From: Thelephora terrestris
Taxonomy: Eukaryota > Basidiomycota > Agaricomycetes > Thelephorales > Thelephoraceae
DNA: 64,000 bases
NCBI GenBank assembly: GCA_015956445.1
Contig: WIUZ02000015.1
Coordinates: 646,001 to 710,000, forward strand
Direction of reading: 5' to 3'
The position numbers were made by a program, and so were the translations under genes. The notes below the pieces were generated by a model. The model was not told the DNA's origin and made no database searches. It saw nothing but the letters and a program-made list of their open reading frames with translations. Positions within the stretch are counted from its first letter, which is position 1; the number at the start of each line of letters is the position of its first letter. Positions 43,501-56,600 of this stretch are shown here, piece by piece.

Positions 43501-46500
43501 CCTTCACGCCCGCACATTGAGGGTGCCACGTTCTGTTTGCGGACGGACGCCCGGTCTTCTTAACCATCCTCCAGCACCCACTCAATCCGACTCTGTCAGT
43601 TCTACGCCCACAAACCCCGTGGTCTCAGAGATCGAAGCCATCCACCTTGCTTCAATATTATCCAGGGCTTCCTATCGGTGAGCTGGTGAAGTTCTTCTAT
43701 GGCGTTCGTCTCGATTTTCATTTGCCGTTCCCTTCCCAGCACCGGACTCCACTCCCATCGTGTTCCCACACACGACAAATCGCCCGCTCGCGTGGTATAC
43801 AGACGCCGTTCATTTGATTCTGGGGGCATCACGTCTCACCCTCCCGTCACTGGTGAACCCCTTCCTTTTTTGGCCATCTCATAACTTATCGCTTTAACAT
43901 CTCACGTGGCTCACAGATGTCCCGATTTGTCCAATGAAACCTCCCTCATCTCCCACCGGCTCTCTTCCTGCCCCGTTCCTCACTCGCCATCCTGTTTCAT
44001 CGATCATGCACTTCCTGGTCGAATGGCCAATACCCTCACGCCTGCACATTGTGGGTGCCACGTTCGGTTTCCCAACGAACACCCGGTTCTTCCAACAATC
44101 CTCCTGCACTCACTGGATACAACTCCGCCAATCCTGCGCCCACAAACTTCGTGGCCTGGCATAGATATCCAGGAAGCTATCTACCTTGCTTCAATATCAT
44201 CCAGGGCTTCCCATCGGTGAGCTGGCGAATTCCTCCCGTGCCATTCGTCTTGATGTTGATTTGGTGTTCCCCTCCCACCGCCGTGATTCACTCCTGTTGC
44301 ATTCCTGGGAAGTACACGCGACAAATCGCCCGCTTACGTAGTATCCAGACGCCGTTCATTTGGTTGGTCTAGGGGCACTGCGTCTCACCCTCCCGTCACT
44401 GGTGAAGCGCTGTGAATCATTTGACTAACGGCCGTTTTTGGACATCCTTTGAAGCTGTTGAGATCTCCTGGCGTCCCCTCAAGACCCACGAAAGGTTTTT
44501 GCATGAAACTAAAGTCATTGTGGGTCAACACATATTGACTTTAACGTCGTGCTAGGACCGAAGAAACGGTTTGGCGGCAACAGATACTTCATCCATGCCA
44601 ATTTCCTTTGTCAACTCTCAAAGGTTATCGGCGCTGGTGTCGAAGACCCGAGGGCTTGGTTTCCCTCCGACCATTCCTAGCTTCGAGGGAAATGTTCTTC
44701 CTTTTTCTGCCGTCTCATAGCTTATCGCTTTATCTCGTAGATGATCTAGTGAGACGTTTTTTGTAATCCACTGCGTCATGTGGTCCACAGCTGTCCCGAT
44801 TTGTCCGACAACGACTCCCTCATCTCCCACCGTTTCTCCCCCTACCCCTGTTCTTCTCTCGCCGTCCTATTCCATCGGTCATGCAGTACCTGGACGAACG
44901 ACCACTTCCCTCACGCTCGCACATTGAGTGTGCCACGTTATGTTTTCAGACGAATGCCCGGTCTTTCCAACCATCCTATAGCACTCACTCGATCCAACTC
45001 CGCCAGTTCTACGCTCCCGAACTCCGTGGCCTGGCAGAGGACTCCAGGAAGCCATCCGCATCGCTTCACGATCACCCAGGTCTTCTCATCGGTGAGCTGC
45101 CATAGTTTTCCCGTGCCATTCGTCTTGACGTTTCCTTGATGTTCACTTCCCATCGCCGGACACCATCTTTGTCGCATTCCCGGCAAGTACACGCGACAAA
45201 TCGCCCATTCACGTGGTATCCAGAGCGGCTCGTTTGATTTATCTAGAGGCATCATGTCTCACCCTCCCGTCACTGGTGAGCCTCTTCCTTTTTCGGCTGT
45301 CTCACAACTTATCGTCTACTTAGGAGAAGTCGTTGTAACCCACCGTCTCACGTGGTCCACAGTTGTCCTGATTTGTCCGACAACGACACCCCCATCTCCC
45401 ACTGGCTCTCTCCCTTCCCCTGTCCATTTCTCACTATCTTGTTCCATCGGTCGTGCAGTTCCTGGACGAATGACCACTTCCCTCACGCCCGCACGTTGCG
45501 GGTGCCACGTCCTGTTTGCAGACGAACGCCCGGTCTTTCCAACCATCCTCCAGCACTCACTCGATCCAACTCCGCCAGTTCACAGACTCTGTGGTCTCAC
45601 AGAGAACTCCAGGAAGCCATCCACCTTGCTTCACGATCACCTAGTGCTTCCCACCGGTGAGCTGGCGTAGTCTTCTCGTGCTATCTGCCTTGATTTAGAT
45701 TTGGCGTTTTCTCCACACCGCCGTGATTCACTCCTATCGCTTTGCCGGTAATTACACACAACGAATCGCCCGCTCACGTGGTATCCAAAGCAACTCGTTT
45801 GATTGATCTAGAGGCACCGCGTCTAACCCTCCTGCCATTGGTGAATCTCTTCCTTTCTCGGCCGTCTCATAACTTATCGCTTTACCCAGTGAAACGTCTT
45901 GAACCCACCGTCCCACGTGGTCCACAGTTGTCTCGATTTGTCCGACAACGACACCCTCACCTTCCACCGGCTCCCTCCCTTCCCCTGTTCCCCTCTTGCC
46001 GTCCTGTTCCATCGATGATGCACTTCCTGGTTGAACGGTCACTCCCCTCATGCCCGCACACTGCGAGTGCCACGTTCGGTTCGCAGACGAGTGCCCGGTT
46101 CTCCCAACCATCCTCCCGCACTCACTTGATCCAACTCCGCTAATCCTGCGCTCTCAAACTTCGTGGTCTCGCAGAGATCTCCAGGAAGCTGTTCAAATTG
46201 CTTCAATAGTATCCAGGGCTTCCCATCGGTGAGCTGGCGAAGTCTCTCCATGGCGTTCGTCTCGATTTTTATCTGCTGTTCCCTACCCAGCGCCGGACTC
46301 CACTCCTATCGCATTCCCGCACATGACAAACCACCCGCTCACGTGGTATCCAGATGCCGTTCATTTGATTGGTCTAGGGGAACCACGTATCACCCTCCCG
46401 TCACTGGTGAACTGCTTCCTTTTTCGGCTGCCTCATAACTTATCGCTTCACCCAGTGAGACGTCTTGTAACCCACCGTCTTACGTGGTCCACAGTTGTCC

Positions 46501-49500
46501 CGATTTGTTAGACAACGACACCCTCATCTCCTACCGGCTATCTCCCTTCCCCTGTTCCTCCCTTGCCACCTGCCCCCCCCCCACGCACGTTGCGGGCGAC
46601 ACCTTCGGTCTGCAGACGAGTGCCTGGTCTTCCTAACCATCTTCCCGCACTCACTTAATCCACTGTCGCCAATTCTGCGTTCACAAACTCCGCGGTCTCA
46701 CAGAAAACTCCAGGAAGCCACCCGCCTCGCCTCAAGATCACCCAGGTCTCCTCTCAACGGCAGGATGTAACATTCCTGTGCATTCAGAACCACGTTGGGT
46801 ACAGTTCTGTTCCTTGATATTTCTGATCTATCTTTCCACCTACAAAAACCCTTTTCTACCGCATACCTGATGAGCACACACCATAAATCGCCCGCTCTCG
46901 TGGTATCCAGACTCCGCTCATTTGATTGGTCTAAATGCACTGCGTCTCACCCTCCCGTCACTGGTGAATCTCTTCCTTTTTCGGCCGTCTCATAACTTAT
47001 CGCTTTCCCCAGTGAGACGTCGTCGTAACCCACCGTCTCACGTGGTCCGCAGATGTTTCGATTTGTCCTACACTGACTCCCTCATCTCACCGGCTCCCTC
47101 CCTACCCCTGTCCTCCCTCGCCGTCTTGTTCCATCAGTCATGCAGATCCTGGACGAACGACAACTTCTCTGCCCACCTGCGATCATGGTGGATGCCACTT
47201 TCTGTCCGCAGACGAGCGCCCGGTCTTTCCAACCTACCCGCACTTACTCAAGCCAACTCCGCCAATTCTACGCACACAAACTCCGTGGTCTCACAGAGAA
47301 CTCCAGGAAGTCATCCGCCCCTCTTCACGATCACCCACAACTCCTCTCGACGATAGGACATGGCTCTCCTGTGCGTTGAGGACCATGTTCGACGGCCACG
47401 GCTCCGTTCTTTGATTTCTTTCTGATTTGTTCTTTCCACCCACAGGAGCCATCTTCCATCGCACTTCTGATGAGCCCACATGATACATTGTCAGCCCACG
47501 TGGTCTCCAGATGCTGCACATACGCTTGGTCCAGAATCGCCCGCGTCTCACCCTCCCGCCACTGGTGAACCTTTCTCGGCCTTCTCACAGCTTATCGTCT
47601 CACGTGCTCACACATGTCCCGATTTGTCCGACAACGACTCCTCATCTCTCACTGGCTCCCTTTCCCTGCCCCTGTTCCTCCCTCGCCATTTTGTCTCATC
47701 AGTCATCCAGTTTCCGGACGAACGATCGCTTCCCTGCTCCCCACGCACATCGCCGGTGCCACTTTTGGCCTGCAGACGAGCCCTGGTCCTTCCAACCATC
47801 CCACCGCACCCACTTGATCCAACTCCACCAATTTTACGCCCACATACCCCGTGGTCTCACAGAAAACTCCGGGAGGCCATCCGCCCCTCTTCACGATCAC
47901 CCAGGGCACCTCTCGACGAGAGGGCTACGCCCTCACGTGCATTGAGAACCACATTCGACGGGTACGGTTCTGTTTCTCGACTTCTCTCTGATCTACCCTT
48001 CCCACCCACAGGAGCCCTCTTACATCGGATTCCTGATGAGCACACACGATACATCGCCCGCTCACGTGGTATCTAGATGCCGCACATTCGATTTGTCCAG
48101 AGGCCTCGCGCGCGTCTAACCTTCTATTCACAGGTGATCCTCTTCCCTTATCGTTCGCCCCATAACTTATCGCTTTACCCAGTGAGACAATGGCGCAATC
48201 CACCGTCTCACGTGGTCCACAGATGTCACGATTTGACTGGCCGGCAACGCCACTCTTCCCCTTTCCCTACCCCTGTTCCCTCCCGCCACCTTGGTCCATC
48301 GGTCATGCACTTCCTGGAAGGATGACCACTTCCCTGCTCTCCCGCGCAATTTGCGGGTGCAACGTTCGGTTTGCAGACGAGCGACTGGTTCTCCCAACCA
48401 TCCTCCCGCACTCACCCGGAACAATCCCGCCAACTCCCCGCCCACAAATTCCGTGGTACAAAATAGATTGCATCCACGCCTCCTTATGATCACCCAGGAC
48501 TCCTCTCGACGAGAGGAATTAGTCCTCCCGCGTACCGATAACCACGTTCGCCCACCCACAGGGACCCATTCTTATCGCATTTCCGGTAAGTACACTCAAT
48601 AAATCACCCGCTCACGCGGTATCTAGATGCCTCACATCTAATTGACCCTGAGGTGCTCGCACGCTACAAATCCTCCCTTTCCTGGTGACTCTCTTCCCTT
48701 TCGTTTGTTCATCACTTTTCGCCTCACTCAGATGGTGTGCAGGTGTTACTATTCGACTGGCCAACAATGAAGCCCTCCTTTCCGACCCGCTCTCCCCCCT
48801 TCCCTTTCCCTACCCCTCTTCTCCCCCATTTGGTCATCCAGTTCCTGGACAAACGACTACTTCCCTCCCCCATGCACATTGCGGGTGCCACGCTCGGTTT
48901 GCCGATGAGTGCCCGATCTAACCATCCCCCAGTACTCATTCGATCTAACTCCGCCAATCCCACCACCATAAAGTCTGTAGTCTCTCAGAGGACCCCATGC
49001 GAGCCATCCATGGATTGGCAACGATTACCGAGGGCTTTCCTCCGGTGAGTTGGCATAGTCCTCCCGTTCCATTCGACGGGTATGGTTCCACGCCTTGACT
49101 TTTGCCTGATCCCTCCCTCCCTCTCAGTACCAGTTGTCCCCTCTGGTGAACAAATGCGACAAAATTTTCCGCTACATGTTATCCAGATGCCGCGCATTCG
49201 ATTCGTCCAGAGGCACTCGCCCGCGTCCAACCTTCACTCCACTGGTGATCCTCTTCCCTCTCATCACTTATCGCCTTACCCAGTGAGGCGATGGCCCAAT
49301 CAACGATTTACGTGGTCCAAAGATGTCACGATTTGACTGGCCAACACTGACTCCCTCGTTTGTCTCCCGCTCTCCTGTTTTTCTTACCCCTTCCTCCTTG
49401 CTTGCAGGTACCTGGTCTTTTCGACAGTCCTCCCTCACTCACTCAATCCAATCCCGCCGATCATACGCTCATAAACCCCGTGGCCTCGCAGAAAACTCCA

Positions 49501-49580
49501 AGCTGACCATCCACGCCCTTTCAACGATTCACCAGGGCTTCCTTCAACAAGTCACGCAGTCCTCCCATACATCGAGAGCT
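40580..49580 (+). repeat. Tandem satellite, about 16 units of about 565 bp
   Basis: The landmark CACGTGG-tyCACAGATGTCC, or its variant, falls at about 41185, 41750, 42342, 42922, 43371, 43903, 44777, 45349, 45914, 46481, 47039, 47600, 48209, 48737 and 49309; one further unit lies left of these. Most intervals are 530-610; one is shortened (449) and one lengthened by an insertion (874). The order inside each unit is constant: a CACGTG landmark, a GATTTGTCCGACAACGAC box, a CCATCGGTCATGCAGTTCC box, a GGTGCCACGTTCGG box, an ACTCCAGGAAGCCATCC box, a CGGTGAGCTGGCG box, then TAAATCGCCCGCTCACGTGG. Sequence identity between neighbours is high but not perfect. Open frames occur on both strands in shifting phases, so I do not treat the units as genes. 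Confidence 0.9.
44406..44693. other. About 290-bp insertion inside one satellite unit
   Basis: Neighbouring units pass directly from CGTCACTGGTGAA to CTTCCTTTTTCGGCCGTCTC. Here about 290 bases of unrelated sequence intervene. No inverted ends or clear target duplication are visible. Confidence 0.6.
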
Positions 49581-52500
49581 AAGTTTTGAAGGAGCCGCAG
49601 ATCTGTGTTTCAATTTTCGTTCCTGATCCCTCCCTCCTCCACACTGATCTGTTTAGCGTGTTCGCGATAAGTAAAGGTGATAAGTCTCTCCCTCTCATGA
49701 TATCAAGCTGTCGCACATTTAATTGCTTCACGGTGGTGGCCAGCGCAACACCCACCATTCGCTGGTAATTCCATTTGTTCTCCATTCACTTCGTCACTTA
49801 TCGTGTTCCTGGCAAGGTAGATATCGTCTTAATTCTCTAACCACTGGGCCTTTGGACGGTAATGCGTTCTCCAATTTAACCATCATCCCCCTCGGTCTTT
49901 GCCTCTTATTCTTCCACTTTGTAACACCCTAGTCGTAGGATGATACAGATATAGAGTCGTAGGCATGATATAGATACAGCATGAACTGTCCCACGTGATC
50001 TGCAAATTTCACAATTCAACTTCTCGACAAGGGCTCCGAGTTTCCCACCCGCTCTTCCCTTCTTTTCTACGGCCGTTTCCTCTCTCCCTTGTCATTCTCC
50101 CTTGTGTCATCACATTCCTGCATGAGCGACATCCTACCTACCCGTGCAAGCTGATTTGCCTACGTGCGCTCATCTCACCGATTATCTCCCGCACTCGCTC
50201 GATTCGATTCCGCCAACCCTATCCTCGTAAACCCCATGGCCTCACAGTCGACTCTTAGTTGACCACCCCTGCCCTCCTGATATCTCCCAGAATTCCCCAA
50301 TCAATTTACGTAGTCCTTCCGCGCATCGAAAGCCATATCCAATGGGCGAGGTGCAACCGATCAGTTGACTTATTTCCGACTTGCCCCCTGATAATTTCTG
50401 TCCGCCCGGCCACTAATCATGTCTCCAAGAGATACAGCGCCTACGCCTACAATTCACATGGCCTCAAGGTGCAACACTTTACATCGCTTGACCTACGCTC
50501 GAAGCATTGTTTCCCCCCCTTTAGATTGACTGATTGATTGACAACCTGTGGATTCTCTCTGGGCTACCCCCCTCCCACCACGCACTCTTTACGTTAGGCG
50601 TCACCACAATCGCAAACTTCGTGCTTGCCACGCTTGACTTCCAAGGAGTTGTGTGCTATTCTTGCTAAACTCACTACGCATGCGGTGAGGACTGCCCATC
50701 AATTTTATCGGAAATCGCTACTCTCTCTTCTTAGTTGACATGCCTGTCCCATCATTTATTCTTCCCTGCGATTCACCCGGTTCGTCCCTGCGATCTAACC
50801 TGTTCGTCCCTGCGATCTACACTGTTCGTTCGCGCAAACATTCTCATCCGTGTATCCGTGAGTCAAACTAGCTTCCTTGAGATCTTACCGATTCTCATCT
50901 CGGCCCAGCCGCCCTATTGCCTCCTCACTGTTCTGCCAGTTTTCGAATATGATCATCGTGCAACTTCCCGTTAAACAATGCCTATTGTGTATCGGGTAGG
51001 CCGCGTGAACCTTCGTCAAGACCCAATCAGCTTCCATCCTCCATCGCAATGCCTGTTTCGTTCCCCTTTGCAAACGGTCCGATTACCCCGCCTCTCCCCT
51101 CAGCTTGAGATTGTTTCTGAACGTCGCTCTCCCAACGTTGTCTCATTCAGACGAGACCAATATACAATTCCACTGCAAGGAACCTGGATCTCTCCGAGCC
51201 TCTACCAATCACCCTTTGGAACCTATTCTGTAAAGCTTCGCGTTTCCTCCGGCCAGATATCATACTTTGGTTACCCCTTACTCAAAATTTCATGGTAGAC
51301 TCGGTTTTGGTGAGTCATTGCTTTCCATACACCCGTTCGTACGAGCGATTAAATCCAATTTTAGGATCCGTTTTCCGCCCATCCCACATGCTCCAATTCC
51401 ATTCTATCCTGCCCTTGGTCAACTTTCCTGAAGAGTAAGTGGTATCTCAATATTGTATTGACTACCGGACTAACTTAAGCAAAGAGTCTCGTCCGTTCGA
51501 GTGTTCATTTCGCCTTGCAGTATACCTTCCGACGTCTCGGAGTCTCGACGCATCCTGACAACCCATCGTTGAGAACTGGTTGCCACCTGACGACGCGCAA
51601 GCCAGGATGCAGACAAAACCCCCCGACTGGCATAACGATCCCTCGCACTGGCACATTACCGGTCCCGGTGACCTCCCAGTCAGCTGTCTTGGCTTTTTCT
51701 TCCAGTGAGATACTGAAGCGGACTCTGCCACTTTCAACGAAGGCAGTCGGGTGCCGTCTAGGCAGGATATCAGAGTTCTAGAGACTTCCAACGATCGCGG
51801 CAGGGAGGTTCCCGAGGTCCCTCAGCCTCCAAAAAAACATGTCTTCCAGGCAACGGTTATCAAGGTGGATAATATCCGCCCTACCTTGGTATGTCGCAAA
51901 CTTTGTCGGCGTCAATTTGTCTAACGCGGCAGAATTGTGGCAGGCTGCCACGTCTAATAAAAGTTTGAGGACAGCCACAACCTCTGCTTGGACAAGTTCT
52001 GCCGTCACTCCACCCGAAGTCAATGCCCTCTTGTCGGTAAGCTTGACGTACACGTTCAGACTTCCCAACGGTCTGTTGTTTCCCACTCAGTTTGCTAGGG
52101 CACGTCGACATCCCCTCTCCCAATTTAACTGCTCGGCACCTGTTCACCCCGACCTCCGCTTCACTCCTGCTTCCGCTCAACGATCTCGTGTCGCATGCCG
52201 TGGTGAGCAACAACCTTTCCAACCCTTTCGTAACCTGAATCGACGCCACACTTTTATTAGTAAACCTCAGTTCTGCTCCATATCCCCTTCCCTCCCATTG
52301 TGTTCTGTTGTTTTGTATCGCGTGCCACGGTGAACAACCACCTCTCCCATCAACTCATATGCGCCGTTGACGCTGCGCTTCGACCCCTTTTACTCTCCCG
52401 ACACCTCTTGTATTACCTGACAATCCCCTCCCACCCCCGCTCATCATCTTTTCGCTGTATCCTCTGGCTACCGGATTTCATTCTACCTTGACGCCCTATG

Positions 52501-53600
52501 CGACCTTGCCTACAATATGCTGATTAGGAAATAAGTGCCCATCTATTCTCAATCTCTACTCAGGAATCTCCTTTTCCTCTCGTGTTATCTTTCATTGTGC
52601 TACAACGTGAGCGCCGGTGAGCAGCGACCCATTCACATCTTCTACGTGCTTCCTAGGCACTCAATTGGTCGATAAATCTCCCGTTCCACTGGTTCCCTCA
52701 TCCTACGCCCGGTAATCAGAATTTCTTTCCGTTTTTTCGCCTCTGAGATGGAAGAGGGAAGGGGGAGTGGGGATTTGAAAACATCGAATCTTCGCCAATG
52801 ATGCACGTGGCGAGGCGGTTGTTCGCGTGGATGCATTCATTTTGTCCCTTTCTGATCGCGTGCACTGTGAGTAGTCAATTGAATCAAAAAATTCAAAAAA
52901 TTCCGGCCGAAACCTTGCTTGCCGGACCGATACGGTCGGCCGATGATCACCCCTCCTCATTCTTGCCTGTGCATCACAGACACCGCATGACGCCCTTCGC
53001 TTCGCAGATCTCCCATCCACGATTCCTCGTTGGTCAAAGAACTCCCAACGCTGTCATCCGTTCCGCTCCCATCCGAAGCCAACATGGGGTTCCGTTCCAG
53101 CGAGTTAGACTAAAAATTTGTCTGCTTGTCCCCAATTCCCGCCGACAGTGGCTTTACAAACACCTAACTTCCAGCCTCGCCCCGTTCGCAGTGAGCTCAT
53201 CATCTCCGAGTTCCCACTCACAACTCCCGGGGGCTTCGTCCGCGATCAGTGTCGGTTAGTAACACCCCCACACTCCCCCCACACTCTCGCTCTGTCCTGT
53301 GCAAACTGATGCCCTCCCTCGATCAAGCCTCCTTGGATCCTGATGATTCGTCGCTATCAAATACTGGACTAAACGACGAGCATCTATTCACATGCTGACT
53401 GTCTTGGGGTTCAGCTACCCCACACCATCCACCCGTTTTTCGTCATCCACGGTTGTAATGCGTGTCGTCATCCATAGGCCGTTAATCCATCCCCACTTCT
53501 AAGGTGCTTAGATCTATACCCCATCGCTACCCATCCATTCGGACATTTTGACGACTTTCCCCGCGAGTACGTTTCCAGGGTGCCCTTGTAAAACACCAGA
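49581..53600 (+). repeat. Degenerate right flank of the satellite
   Basis: One diverged unit is recognisable at 49985-50390 (CATTCCTGCATGAGCGACATC, CCCGCACTCGCTCGATTC). Beyond it only short shared words remain, such as CGTTCGTCCCTGCGATCTA in tandem near 50780-50830 and the GACGCYRCRCTT word at 52238 and 52360. Small frames at 51839-52033 and 52798-53259 have no recognised family. Confidence 0.5.
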
Positions 53601-56600
53601 TGCTTTCACCCCATTTGATCCTCCTTCACCGAGTCCGCATTTTCCAGTCCCACCGTCATGACGACGAGACATAAGTTCACCTTGTGTTTGACATCTGTTC
53701 TCAGCCCATGAATCCCTGTTTGCATATAGTTGAAATAGATGAATGTGTGCTCGCTTGCTCGAAACATCTTGGAACTGAAAAATCTACGTGGTTACATGTA
53801 CTCGTCATCGTATTCAAAGCCTATAATCCCAACTCCATCGCTACTTTCCCCCTCATCGTGGTCCCCATACACTCTGGCGATATCCTCATTGTTGCCCTCG
53901 TCTCCACTGTTGTTGTCGAAGTCTGTTGGCTCGATGGCGCTATGCTGCTGGCCGCTGGGGGGAGTGATTTCCTTCGAGGATGGGTCATCCGATGGCGGGT
54001 TCCTGTGGGAGCTGGAGTCGCGAGGATCCTTCGCGACCGGTGAGGTTATCTCAGAAGCCCAGGAGTAGGTTTTCGCCCACGATATATCAAGTTGGGATGC
54101 CAGTAGATGAGGAATCCATTGGCCAGCAAGGGAAGCCGCCAGCCTGTGATATACGTTCGCCTGTTTGCGGGCATAACTGTCAACTCCGTGCTGAACGTCG
54201 GCCGTGACAGAACCCAAGCGGGATCCGACCTTCTCACCCCACCAAGTCGACTTCCACTCGAGAAATGCGATGATCCGGCGCATCTCCTCCTGCAAGAGTT
54301 CAGCCTCCTCCTTCCAACGATCAGCTCTTGCCCTGCATGTCATCCACTCGTGACGGACGGTTTCGTTCACCTCCTGCTCGGAAGGTTCAGTTTCCCCCTG
54401 AGAACCACCTCCCAAAGAGCCCCTCCAGATCCAGGACATCGCATAACGGCCATCCCCAACGCCTTGTTCATCTTGCTCCTTTCCCGGACCGCGATTGTCT
54501 TTGTCAGTAAGCTCAAGGAACTCCTTGCGCCAGTCGCCTGTGGGGTCCATTGAAAGGAGCGCAGCATAAGCAAGACGATAGCGCTTTACTGTTCGGTGTA
54601 TGCGGATGGCGACCCCGGATTCAGCTGTCCTCGACTTTGTCTGGGTCTTCTGTCCTTCTCCGACCACGTTGGATCTGAAATACGTTCTCAAGCTTCGAAG
54701 GGTTCGCCTGAGACGCCTCAGATCCACTAGGTTGTCTTGTACCTGGGCCAGGCAAAGAGTATGTTCGATCTCTGCAACGCCGTTGTGACACGACGACCGG
54801 TCTTCCTGGGAGAGCTGGGAGGGGAGAAAGAGCGGCCAGAGTTCGGGCTTGGAGTCGTCGAATTCGTGATCATTGGAAATCGGGTGGTGCTGTTCGTCTG
54901 TGAGGTATTTGGATACCTGCGGCATGTACACAATCTGGGCCGTCCTCCACACCCTTATCCGTCGTGAAAGAGCATTCCTTCGCTCCTGAATTTCCAGCTT
55001 TTGCGGGTCCGTCCGTTGTGCTTTGGACTCTAGATGCGCGATGACTTGCTGTCTGCAAGAATGAGGGAAATTAGAGATTTCAGAATCACGCAAGGTACCG
55101 TAACACGCACTGTTGATCCTCGATCTCCAAACCTGCGCGAATAAAGGAGAAGGGGGACAGCTTGTGTGGGAGCACATCGCTGGAGCTGGTATCGGTCACT
55201 TCAGCCTCCGCAAGTCTACGTTTCGCAGAACTGAAGTTCAAGGCTACAATTATCCAAAGTCAGGAACAATCAATCAGTTCGAATGCTGGATCTACCTTTC
55301 TCGACCACTAGATAAGGGTCTGGCTGCGAGGGGTCCATCTCCCACCTGCGCTTCATCATTTTCCATCCATGAATCGTGCTAGGGGGCCTGTGCTTTTCAA
55401 ACTCTTCACAGATCTCCTCACAATTTGTCGCCATGCCAGTGGCCTCCCGTAAGTTCTTCAATAGCAGTGGTCCTGCCACCGGTGTTTTAGTGATCGTGTA
55501 CGATAAATTTAGACATGTAAAACCTACCAAACCCAATTATTTTCCGCCAGTTCCAGCTGCCCCAGTGTCCATCAAGTGCCGAGTGTCGTGCACCAGCGCC
55601 CATCTCTCGTGTTGAAATAGCCGCCGGATTGGTGTGGGCCCATCCGGACTCGATATTTTCTCCGTGAGTGCGACCGACCCCTGGACGATAGTTGAATGAA
55701 TATTTTGTATGACAACTCGAGCCATGTGCGGGGAGGTGAAACTTGGGAATGAAGAATTCCAGCGCAAACCTGTCTTGAGGCATCTGGAGCTCTCCGGAAT
55801 ATTCTTGCATCCTCCGATATAGATTTATAGACCAACGGCACGCAATATCGTAGGAGATCTTGATGCTTTTGACTTTCTCGTCTTTCAAAGTGGATAAGAA
55901 AATATAGTCCATATTGACGAACCTGACGAGACGTTTGAGTGCAAGGGCATACAAACAAAGTACAAAGACCTACCTCTCTCCCTTTTGCAGGTCGACAACT
56001 CCATTTTTGCGAACAAGACCGTGGCGACAAACCACGGCGCCCACACCAGTCACACTGAAGTCCCTTGAACGCTTTGAACTCGCCATATTTACAGCATGGA
56101 ACTCCGTGCCGCAGGTCTCGATCTACTTGCTTGTGAGCTCTCATTCGACGGCAAAACACATTGAAGGTTCTTACGTCATCCTCGTCAACGCGACTATTGA
56201 GATGCGCTCCGAACTTCGTAGTGTTGACAAAGTACGCCAATCCTGATCCGAGCTCTGGGTCTTGGATACCGCGCGATTTCAACTTGAGCCGGAAATTTGC
56301 ATCCATTGCGATGAAGAGACTGTACAACCACCTATGATGGATTGATGCTGAGTATGGCAAGACGAAAAAAAAAGTGCCTACTCTCTGTCTGCGGCCACTT
56401 TGTCCCACCCTGGGGGCAGGTTCTGCCCTGGATGTGGACAGGCCGGACAGTCGATCGCAAGCGCCCCGTCACCGAGATCGTCAATTGCCGCCAAGGCATG
56501 ACCGGCTGCACCCCGTTTGACGTCCTTGAGATGACGCCACTGCCGGACGCACCGTGACATCTCATGATATCGAGACTGTTAATGGGTATAAGCTCCGTGA

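Noticed and set aside
40580-49580. Centromere call for the satellite
   Set aside because: Only the tandem structure and CACGTG words support it; no chromatin data, and known Agaricomycete centromeres are not typically of this type.
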